From: Bacteriovorax stolpii
Lineage (GTDB): Bacteria; Bdellovibrionota; Bacteriovoracia; Bacteriovoracales; Bacteriovoracaceae
Direction of reading: 5' to 3'
Assembly (NCBI GenBank): GCA_945883845.1
Contig: CAMCYI010000007.1
Location: forward strand, 1-64,000
DNA: 64,000 nt
A program made the translations under genes and the position numbers. Position 1 is the stretch's first letter. The number at the start of each line of letters is the position of its first letter. The notes below the pieces were generated by a model. It was not told the origin of the DNA, did not search any database, and saw nothing but the letters and a program-made list of their open reading frames with translations. Below are positions 57,129 through 64,000 of the stretch, in pieces.

Positions 57129-59024
57129 ATGACCATTCAGCGAATTCAAGAGCTAGAAAAGCTCATTCTCCACCATAAAGAACGTTATTATCGCGGCCAT
57201 GCTGAAATCTCCGATGAAAAATATGACAAGCTCGAATCGGAGTTAATAAAGCTCGATCCAAAAAACCCGATGCTTGAACTCGTAGGTTTCAAACAAACAG
57301 AAAGTTTAAACAAAGTTGAACACCAGAAGAAAATGCTTTCACTGGATAAGACTTATGATGAAGCTGATCTGAAAAAATGGATTGAGAAAGGTGATGCCGT
57401 CAGTGTTTTTAAAATAGACGGTTCAAGTTGTTCACTGATCTATGAGAATGGTCATCTTGTTACTGCGAAGACCAGAGGAGATGGGCAGTTTGGTGAGAAC
57501 ATTACCAAAAAAGCTTTGTTCATTGGTGATATTCCAAAATCCATAAAGGACAAGCACTCGATCGAAGTCAGAGGTGAAGTATATTGTATTGAAGAAAGTT
57601 TCTTCCAGCTTACAAAAGAAATGCAGGAACTAAATTTAGAAACTCCGACTTCACAACGTAACATTGTGGCGGGTCTTCTCGGCAGGAAAGAAAATATCCA
57701 GCTCTCTCGATTTTTGAGTTTCAAGGCTTTTGATATTATCTCAGATGATAAATTTAAAAATGAGCATGAGAAGCTCGATAAACTCAAAGAACTGGGTTTC
57801 GATATTCCCGACTACGAAATTCACAAAAAATTGAAATCGATAGATGCACGAATCAAGACAGCAAAAGAATTCATGGTCGAGGGAAATTATCTCATTGATG
57901 GACTTGTGTTCATTTACGATGATCTCAAGGTTCATAATGAGCTGGGCGAAACAAGCCATCATCCTCGCTATAAAATTGCCTTTAAGTTCGCCGGTGAAAC
58001 GAAAATCGCTAAAATAAATGAAATTGAATGGGGTGTTTCCCGCAATGGAACTCTCACTCCTGTTGCACTTATTGAACCTACGGAACTTTCCGGCGCAGTA
58101 ATCGGTCGAGTGACGTTGCATAATTTTGGTATGGTACAAAGTTTCGAGCTCAAGGCCGGTGATAAAATTGAAATCATCCGTTCCGGTGAAGTCATTCCTA
58201 AGTTTCTGGGAATCGCAGAGAAATCTCGCGGGAAATTTACGTATCCAACGAAATGTCCGAGCTGCGGTTCTGGGCTTGTTATTCAGGATATCTGGTTGTC
58301 ATGCCCCAATAAGATTTGTCCATCGAGAGTTCTCGAAGAAATCCTGAATTATGTGCGCAAGGCAGGCATTGATGATGTTTCTGATAAACGGTTGCAGGAG
58401 ATGATAGATAAGGGTCTCATTCAGGGGATACCAGATCTCTACAGGCTTGATAGTGAGGCCATGTTGGTTCTCGATAAAGTGAAAGAGAAGCTTGCCAATA
58501 AAATGTATGAGAATATCCAGAAAACAAAAGAGCAAAACCTCGTTCAGTTTATTTCCGCTCTTGGAATTGAAGGTCTCGCTATGTCCAAAACTGAAAAGAT
58601 TATTTCTCAGGGTTATAATACGCTGGAAAAAATCCAGTCACTGACGCTAGAGAAGATGCTTAACTTTGAAGGTTTCGCAGAGAAGTCTTCAACTGACATT
58701 CTTCATTCGCTGAATAAGAAGAAAGATCTCATCGACGAACTTCTCAGCGTGGGGGTCGTCGTGAAAGCGGATGAAATAAGTCTTGGGGAAGGCCCACTGG
58801 CCGGTAAGAAATTTTGTATTACGGGTGAACTTAGTTCTCCCCGTCCCCAGATAGAGAAACTCATCAAGCAGAATGGTGGGGTGATGGTGAGTAGTGTTTC
58901 CAAAAATCTGAGCTACCTCGTTACCAACGAGGAAGAAAGTTCATCTAGTAAATTTGTGAAAGCGAAGAATCTGGATGTGCCGATCATCAACGAAAAAAAG
59001 CTTAAGAAGCTTATTGAAGGGTAA
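57129..59024 (+). CDS. ligA: NAD-dependent DNA ligase
   Basis: LigA seals nicks during replication and repair using NAD+. The adenylated lysine is Lys95 in FKIDGSS. TRGDGQFGENIT and the OB-fold segment EWGVSRNGTLTPVALIEP follow. A four-Cys zinc finger lies at about 376-397 (CPSCGSGLVIQDIWLSCPNK, then ICPSR), then HhH repeats and a C-terminal BRCT domain (about 555-631, GPLAGKKFCITGELSSPRPQ). The 631 residues are a little short (about 670 usual). The usual HxxPMLSL segment reads HQKKMLSL. Confidence 0.95.
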   Translation: MTIQRIQELEKLILHHKERYYRGHAEISDEKYDKLESELIKLDPKNPMLELVGFKQTESLNKVEHQKKMLSLDKTYDEADLKKWIEKGDAVSVFKIDGSSCSLIYENGHLVTAKTRGDGQFGENITKKALFIGDIPKSIKDKHSIEVRGEVYCIEESFFQLTKEMQELNLETPTSQRNIVAGLLGRKENIQLSRFLSFKAFDIISDDKFKNEHEKLDKLKELGFDIPDYEIHKKLKSIDARIKTAKEFMVEGNYLIDGLVFIYDDLKVHNELGETSHHPRYKIAFKFAGETKIAKINEIEWGVSRNGTLTPVALIEPTELSGAVIGRVTLHNFGMVQSFELKAGDKIEIIRSGEVIPKFLGIAEKSRGKFTYPTKCPSCGSGLVIQDIWLSCPNKICPSRVLEEILNYVRKAGIDDVSDKRLQEMIDKGLIQGIPDLYRLDSEAMLVLDKVKEKLANKMYENIQKTKEQNLVQFISALGIEGLAMSKTEKIISQGYNTLEKIQSLTLEKMLNFEGFAEKSSTDILHSLNKKKDLIDELLSVGVVVKADEISLGEGPLAGKKFCITGELSSPRPQIEKLIKQNGGVMVSSVSKNLSYLVTNEEESSSSKFVKAKNLDVPIINEKKLKKLIEG

Positions 59025-59025
59025 T

Positions 59026-60396
59026 ATGGCCAAGATCAAAACAGTCTTCACTTGCCAGGAATGCGGGTATAAGTCTGCCAAGTGGCTCGGCAAATGTCCT
59101 GACTGCCAGCAATGGAACTCTTTTTCTGAAGAAGAGAGTATCAAAGAAAGTAAGGCCGCTCCTAAATCAATTTCCGGAAGAGAAACACGTCCGAAGACAA
59201 TTAATGAAGTTGAACACGAAAACGTTCATCGATACTTCACCAAGATGACCGAGTTTGATCGCGTAATGGGTGGTGGTGTAACGATTGGCTCACTGACCCT
59301 TATCGGAGGGGAGCCCGGTATCGGTAAATCCACACTTCTCATGGAGGTGTGTGGAAAACTTCTTACCGAATATGGAAAAGAGCGGATTTTATATGTGAGT
59401 GGTGAGGAATCTGAATCTCAGGTTGCACAACGCTCAAAGCGCCTCGGAGTCAGTAATGACGGCTTTTATATTTACAATGAATCCTGCTGGCAAAAGATTC
59501 TGGAGCAGGTCAAAACACTCAAGCCAAAATTTCTTGTGATCGATTCAATTCAGACGACTCATTCAAACCAGGTTGAGTCAGCTGCGGGAACTCTTACTCA
59601 GATTCGTGAAGTGACCTACGAGCTCATGAACTATGCCAAGGCCTATGACCTCACCTGCTTCATCATCGGGCACGTGACAAAAGAGGGACAGATCGCAGGA
59701 CCGAAAGTCCTGGAGCACATGGTTGATACAGTCATTTATTTTGAAGGTGATCAGCTTGGGCAGTACCGCATGCTGAGAGTGATGAAAAATCGCTTCGGGA
59801 ACACGAATGAAGTGGGTATTTTCGAAATGCAGGAAAAAGGTCTCGTGGAGATAAAAAACCCTTCGCAATATTTTCTTGAACAATCCCTTCCTGGATCATT
59901 CGGAAGGTCGCTGACCTGTATCCTTGAAGGATCTCGCTCTCTGTTTGTGGAGATTCAGGCACTCGTCGTTGAAAATAAATTTGCTCAGGGAAGAAGAACA
60001 ACTCAAGGGCTTGACTCGAATCGCGTGGCGTTGCTAGTTGCTGTTATAGATAAATATCTAGGTATCCCGCTTTCATATAACGATATTTATGTGAACGTTG
60101 TCGGTGGGATGAAACTTACCAGTCGTGAAAACGATTTGTCGGTCATTGCTTCTCTTCTCAGTTCTTATTATCAGATCCCTGTTCCGAACGACACGATCTT
60201 TCTGGGCGAAGTAGGACTTACGGGTGAGGTGAGATCAGTTCCGATGATGGAAATGCGCCTGAAAGAGATTGCCCAAATGAATTATAAAAGAGTGATCACA
60301 TCTAAACGAGTCGCTGATGATTTGAAAGGTAAGTACAAGCTTGAGCTCGTGGGCATTACCAAGGCTTCCGAGCTCAAGAATCTTCTTTTTCAGTAA
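59026..60396 (+). CDS. radA: DNA repair protein RadA
   Basis: RadA (Sms) is a hexameric RecA-like helicase that promotes branch migration in recombination. From ATG 59026 it has 456 residues: a zinc finger CQECGYKSAKWLGKCPDC, Walker A GEPGIGKST, the KNRFGNTNE motif and a C-terminal Lon-protease-like domain (VVGGMKL, LGEVGLTGEVRSV). AAGG precedes the ATG, one base after the ligA stop; a longer frame from 58975 lies inside ligA and is rejected. It converges with glpK with no intergenic base. Confidence 0.97.
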   Translation: MAKIKTVFTCQECGYKSAKWLGKCPDCQQWNSFSEEESIKESKAAPKSISGRETRPKTINEVEHENVHRYFTKMTEFDRVMGGGVTIGSLTLIGGEPGIGKSTLLMEVCGKLLTEYGKERILYVSGEESESQVAQRSKRLGVSNDGFYIYNESCWQKILEQVKTLKPKFLVIDSIQTTHSNQVESAAGTLTQIREVTYELMNYAKAYDLTCFIIGHVTKEGQIAGPKVLEHMVDTVIYFEGDQLGQYRMLRVMKNRFGNTNEVGIFEMQEKGLVEIKNPSQYFLEQSLPGSFGRSLTCILEGSRSLFVEIQALVVENKFAQGRRTTQGLDSNRVALLVAVIDKYLGIPLSYNDIYVNVVGGMKLTSRENDLSVIASLLSSYYQIPVPNDTIFLGEVGLTGEVRSVPMMEMRLKEIAQMNYKRVITSKRVADDLKGKYKLELVGITKASELKNLLFQ

Positions 60397-61878
60397 TTAT
60401 CTGTCGAGATAGAGGCGTTTGATCGTGTTGTCCCAGAGATCTTTTTTCTTGGTGTAGTACGATTCTTTCTCTGTCCTGAATTCTTTATCAAGTTTCCAGT
60501 ATTTGCCCATATTCTCTATGCTCACATCTCCGCGGGCCACGAGGCATCCGACAGCAACACCGAAGGCCGTGGTATCTGTGACTTCAGGGCGCAGAATATT
60601 CTTCTGTGAGAAGTTTGCCTGCATCTGCATGAGAAGGTCATTGGACGCAGCACCACCGTCGACTCGAATGTCATTCAGATCAGCGAAATCTTTTTTGAAG
60701 CTTGATACTGAATCGTTAACTGAAAGTGCAATCCCCTCGAGACAGGCGCGTGCAATGTGTCCGTTGTGGGTATCGCGTGTGAGGCCAGTGATAGCGGCTT
60801 TTGCTTCCGAGTTCCAATACGGAGTTCCGATACCGGTAAAAAAAGGCAGGAAAAGAACATGTTCCATTTGCGAGAGATCTTTCACTTCATTTGCAAGAGT
60901 TGTGACTTCAGGTGAAGACTTGATAGATTTAAGATTATCTCTTAGCCATTGGACGGCCGCACCTGCGATGTAGGCGGAGCCTTCGAGAGCATAAACTTTT
61001 TTTCCGCGGAACGAATAAGCCGCTGTTGTAAGAAGACCTGTTTGTGAGTGAATAACTTTCTCGCCAATATTAAGCAGAAGAAAAGCACCTGTACCATAAG
61101 TACATTTCAAATCTCCCTCGCGCACACACGCCTGTCCAAACAAAGCCGCCTGTTGATCTCCGAGAATAGAGAGAACGGGAATGCCATCCGGAAGAAATGA
61201 ACATCCTTTGGTTTCACCGAAAGTTGTAAACGATTCTTTGATCTCAGGCAGGCAGTCTTTTGAGATGCCAAAAAAAGTCAAGAGCTCAGGATCCCATTGA
61301 AATGTTTCGAGATTCATGAGCATCGTTCGCGAAGCATTTGAAGCTTCGGTCGCAAAAGCTTTTCCTGAACTTAAACGGTAGAGGAGAAAGGTATCGATCG
61401 TAGAAAGACACAGATCCTTTCTCTCGCTCGCAACTTTAACTGCCGGGACCGAATCCAGGAGCCAGCGCATTTTAGTTCCGGAGAAATATGGATCAAGTGG
61501 AAGGCCTGTTTTTTTTCTAAGGCTGGTGTATTTCGATCGCTGTTCGTCACACCACGAAGACGTCCTGCGATCCTGCCAGACGATGGCATTATTTAGAGGT
61601 CTTCCTTTCTTATCGTAGGCGCAGGTTGTTTCACGCTGGTTGGTGATCCCAATGGCTTCTATCTGCTTAGGATCTATTTTCTGTCGCTTAATGATAGCTG
61701 TAACTGAAGTCTCAACCGAGCTCCAGATGTCTTCAAGGTCGTGCTCGACCCACCCCGGTTTGGGATAGATCTGGCGATAATCGACTTTTTCTTTATCGAG
61801 GATTTTGAGGCTTTTGGAGTCCATGAGAAGTGAAGTCGAGCCCGTCGTGCCCTGGTCGATGGCAAGGATGTAAGTCAT
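60397..61878 (-). CDS. glpK: Glycerol kinase
   Basis: GlpK phosphorylates glycerol to sn-glycerol 3-phosphate with ATP. The 493 residues are typical. Family features are the phosphate-loop start AIDQGTTGSTSLLMD, GITNQRETTCAYDK, AIVWQDRRTSSWCDE, the FGGY-type signature (GLTRDTHNGHIARACLEGIA) and the ATP-site VDGGAASNDLLMQMQA. AAGGAA precedes the ATG. No glpF or glpD is adjacent. Confidence 0.96.
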   Translation of the reverse strand: MTYILAIDQGTTGSTSLLMDSKSLKILDKEKVDYRQIYPKPGWVEHDLEDIWSSVETSVTAIIKRQKIDPKQIEAIGITNQRETTCAYDKKGRPLNNAIVWQDRRTSSWCDEQRSKYTSLRKKTGLPLDPYFSGTKMRWLLDSVPAVKVASERKDLCLSTIDTFLLYRLSSGKAFATEASNASRTMLMNLETFQWDPELLTFFGISKDCLPEIKESFTTFGETKGCSFLPDGIPVLSILGDQQAALFGQACVREGDLKCTYGTGAFLLLNIGEKVIHSQTGLLTTAAYSFRGKKVYALEGSAYIAGAAVQWLRDNLKSIKSSPEVTTLANEVKDLSQMEHVLFLPFFTGIGTPYWNSEAKAAITGLTRDTHNGHIARACLEGIALSVNDSVSSFKKDFADLNDIRVDGGAASNDLLMQMQANFSQKNILRPEVTDTTAFGVAVGCLVARGDVSIENMGKYWKLDKEFRTEKESYYTKKKDLWDNTIKRLYLDR

Positions 61879-61907
61879 GATTTTTTCCTTAAATCAGAGA
61901 ATAATGT

Positions 61908-62144
61908 TTATTTTAGTCTAACTGTTGTGACACCCGGTTTGTCATTAATGATGAGGTTTGCGTAGTATTCCCAGTACTTTCCGAGATTTCGGTTCATGAT
62001 ATTCACAAATCCGAACGAAATACCGGCTATGGCGACGAGCAGTAGAATGAATTCCACGAGGGCCTGACCCCTATGCTTGAGGAGTTTTGAGCGCAATCTT
62101 AAATGTGTCGACAGCATTTGCCATGTCTTCATATTCAGTACCAT
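61908..62144 (-). CDS. Small TadE/pilin-like membrane protein
   Basis: The 78 residues begin with a basic leader (RLRSKLLKHRG) followed by the class-III-pilin/TadE-like QALVEFILLLVAIAGISFGF, where the Gly-Gln junction and Glu within the hydrophobic helix resemble a prepilin-peptidase site. A hydrophilic tail of about 35 residues follows. An ATG at 62132 is an alternative start, and no strong Shine-Dalgarno marks either. No other pilus gene is nearby, so the gene is an orphan here. It is divergent from the TlpA-like gene. Confidence 0.6.
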   Translation of the reverse strand: MVLNMKTWQMLSTHLRLRSKLLKHRGQALVEFILLLVAIAGISFGFVNIMNRNLGKYWEYYANLIINDKPGVTTVRLK

Positions 62145-62168
62145 TTAGGGTAGGATCAGGACGAACTT

Positions 62169-62732
62169 ATGGATAAAAAAACACAAAAATTCATTCCTCT
62201 TCTTCTCTTTATTTTAGCCTTCACGGGCTTTCTTTCCACACAAATTATCTGGGACACCTTTAAGCTTAACGCTGAACAGGTAGATGAGGGGAAACAAAAA
62301 CACTCCGTTTATGAGACTGCCTTCCAAGGCCTTAATTTGACGACTTCTGCGAAGGAGATCATCGAACTCAAGAATGAGAAGGCCCCCATTGTTGTCCTGA
62401 ATTTCTGGGCATCATGGTGTCTCCCGTGTCTTAAGGAATTTCCGAGCCTCGTTAAATTTCAGGAGAAATACGCCGGTAAAGTCAAAGTCATCGGGATTAA
62501 TGGGGACGAAGAAAACCCTGAAACAAACATAAAAAAAACAGAAGCAAAGTATAAGCTGAATTTCCCGTCAGTTATTGATCCAGACAGCACGATCTCAAAT
62601 AAGTTCCTCGTCACAACGTATCCAGTTTCAATTGTCTTTTATAAAGGCAAAGTGATCTACGAAAATAAGAAGCTTCACGACTTCATGGACACAGAGTTTC
62701 TGGCCCTCATCGATGAAAATCTAAAAAATTAA
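62169..62732 (+). CDS. TlpA/ResA-like membrane-anchored thioredoxin
   Basis: This is predicted to be a periplasmic thiol-disulfide reductase. The 187 residues start with an N-terminal membrane anchor (about 8-27). The thioredoxin fold follows, with the active site FWASWCLPCLKEF (Cys84 and Cys87) and the cis-Pro segment TTYPVSIVFYKG. Such proteins reduce apocytochrome c or other periplasmic thiols; the substrate cannot be told here. AGGA precedes the ATG. It abuts the convergent hutI gene with no intervening base. Confidence 0.9.
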   Translation: MDKKTQKFIPLLLFILAFTGFLSTQIIWDTFKLNAEQVDEGKQKHSVYETAFQGLNLTTSAKEIIELKNEKAPIVVLNFWASWCLPCLKEFPSLVKFQEKYAGKVKVIGINGDEENPETNIKKTEAKYKLNFPSVIDPDSTISNKFLVTTYPVSIVFYKGKVIYENKKLHDFMDTEFLALIDENLKN

Positions 62733-63950
62733 TTACGGTAAAGAAACAGAGAGATTTCGTCCCCAGCTGTAAGTGACCTGTGACAATGTCTCAGTCTTGA
62801 ACAGCGTGAAGCGTGGATTTAGTCCGGCCTGAATAGCACCTTGAGAATGCAGCCCGAGAGCGTGGGCCGCATTGAGAGTTATGGCGGTCCATAGTTCGGC
62901 CTGATTCAGTTTCAACTGTTGAGCTGAGACTGAAGCAATCAGCAGAAGATTATCGCAATGACATGAGCCAGGATTAAAATCTGAAGCTAGGGCAAGCTTG
63001 AGGCCCGCATCCAGCATTCTTCTTGCCGGTGCCAATGGCTTACCGATAAAGAAAGCAGTTCCCGGCAGCAGTGTTGCCACTGTCTGGGATTTTTTTAACG
63101 CCTCAATTGATGAATCAGAAATTTTCAATAAATGGTCGGCGCTCAAACAATGAAACCGGGCAGCGATTTCGGCACCATGGTTATCATTGAGTTCATCAGC
63201 ATGTAGCTTGCGTGAAATACCTAAAGACCTGGCATGAGAGAAGAGTGCTTCAGTATCCTCAGTGGTGAAATAATTTTTCTCGTGAAAAATATCTACAGCA
63301 TCAATGACATCAAGGGGGGCCAGTTCTGTCAGGAGAGGAAAAACGACTTCCTTCATGTAATCAGCTGATGATGCGAAACTCTTTGGCACATCATGAGCCG
63401 CGAGAAACGTATTTCGGATTTGTATTTTAGGGGCATATTTCTTTTTCAGGCGATCAATGATGAGAGAAAGTGCTTTTTCCTTTGCATAATTTAATCCGTA
63501 GCCTGATTTAATTTCTATAGAACCCACACCATAAGAGTGAATACGTTCAATGCGTTCGCATGCTTTCTGGAATAATTCATCTGGAGATGCGGCGTTGGTC
63601 TCTTTCATCGTGAAGAGAATTCCGCCACCACGCTTAGCAATTTCCTCGTAACTTGTTCCGTTGAGGCGATCAGCATATTCACTCGAACGATCGCCACCGA
63701 AAATCAGATGCGTATGAGAATCGACGATCTCCGGAGTAAGGACATGACCAGTGAGATTAAAACTTTTCTCTTTAGAGTATTCTGTTGGAAGCTGGTCATC
63801 AGATCCGGCCCAGAGAATGGAATGATCGTCGAAGACAACGGCAGCTGATTCTATGATGCCGAGATCTTCAGGTAATAGGTGACGGCCGTCTTTCTGAAGA
63901 CATGGAGAGAGCGTGACCAATTGATTGAGGTGACGATAGACCTTGATCAT
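62733..63950 (-). CDS. hutI: Imidazolonepropionase
   Basis: HutI hydrolyses 4-imidazolone-5-propionate to N-formimidoyl-L-glutamate, the third step of histidine degradation. The 405 residues show the amidohydrolase metal site SHTHLIFGGDRSSEY, AAHDVPKSF, LHADELNDNHGAE and the catalytic Asp in ASDFNPGSCHCDN. Length is typical. No hutH, hutU or hutG is in the window. A CATAAT box lies 6 bases before the ATG with no Shine-Dalgarno, so the mRNA may be leaderless. Confidence 0.95.
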   Translation of the reverse strand: MIKVYRHLNQLVTLSPCLQKDGRHLLPEDLGIIESAAVVFDDHSILWAGSDDQLPTEYSKEKSFNLTGHVLTPEIVDSHTHLIFGGDRSSEYADRLNGTSYEEIAKRGGGILFTMKETNAASPDELFQKACERIERIHSYGVGSIEIKSGYGLNYAKEKALSLIIDRLKKKYAPKIQIRNTFLAAHDVPKSFASSADYMKEVVFPLLTELAPLDVIDAVDIFHEKNYFTTEDTEALFSHARSLGISRKLHADELNDNHGAEIAARFHCLSADHLLKISDSSIEALKKSQTVATLLPGTAFFIGKPLAPARRMLDAGLKLALASDFNPGSCHCDNLLLIASVSAQQLKLNQAELWTAITLNAAHALGLHSQGAIQAGLNPRFTLFKTETLSQVTYSWGRNLSVSLP

Positions 63951-64000
63951 AAAGCTATTATGCCATGGTCAGAAGTTTAAAAGCAGGGTTTTTTTAGAGG
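63951..64000. promoter_or_regulatory. hutI upstream region, cut by the window end
   Basis: On the minus strand CATAAT (63962-63957) is five of six for a -10 box and ends 6 bases before the hutI ATG. A convincing -35 is not visible. The rest of the 50 bases shows no feature. Confidence 0.35.

Overview
The window spans a chromosomal replication origin and about 30 kb on either side. It holds roughly 50 protein genes, two tRNA-Ser genes, a candidate oriC and three parS centromere sites. Gene order (rpmH-rnpA-yidD-yidC-mnmE-mnmG-rsmG-parA-parB-bactofilin-atpFF'HAGDC to the right of dnaA; dnaN-recF-gyrB-gyrA to its left) and the protein character suggest a Gram-negative, deltaproteobacterium-like organism. 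My best guess is a Bdellovibrionota / Bacteriovorax-type predatory bacterium. That is inference from gene content; no 16S gene or database match was available.

Layout. 1-0.9 kb: an incoming terminator, a frameshifted GNAT acetyltransferase and two tRNA-Ser genes. 0.9-5.4 kb (minus): serS and a giant TPR membrane protein with a possibly leaderless start. 5.4-13.1 kb (minus): nuoA-H-J-K-L-M-N, exactly the membrane arm of complex I with no peripheral-arm gene. 13.2-22.7 kb (plus): mfd, two SurA/parvulin-type periplasmic chaperones, a pdxA homologue, uvrA and a small lipoprotein. 22.7-24 kb (minus): a secreted protein coupled to a Fic-domain protein. 24.3-33.9 kb (minus): a nearly gapless run dnaN-recF-gyrB-gyrA-TPR lipoprotein-atpZ/atpI-like-atpB-atpE. 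33.9-34.4 kb: candidate oriC with DnaA-box-like repeats. 34.4-36 kb: dnaA (minus). 36.2-50.3 kb (plus): ribosomal, RNA-processing, membrane-insertion, tRNA-modification, segregation and ATP synthase genes. 50.5-64 kb: a large anchored protein of unknown function, an MltD-like lytic transglycosylase, a patatin, a small HTH/coiled-coil protein followed by an outer-membrane protein, ligA, radA, glpK, a TadE-like protein, a TlpA-like thioredoxin and hutI.

How they work together. The core is a replication/segregation hub. DnaA acts at oriC, the DnaN clamp, RecF and gyrase are encoded beside it, and ParA/ParB act on three parS sites inside or next to mnmG and rsmG. The F-type ATP synthase is split across the origin: the a and c subunits plus assembly proteins are on the left replichore, and b, b' and all F1 subunits are on the right. 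Both halves are transcribed away from oriC.

The items most worth a second look are the split energy complexes, the secreted-protein/Fic pair, the unknown 732-residue protein with a repeated acidic-FF-[ED]YP motif, the possible FlgT-like/beta-barrel fusion, the structured trailer after the tRNA-Ser genes, and two candidate leaderless promoters. I saw no mobile element, CRISPR array or rRNA gene.
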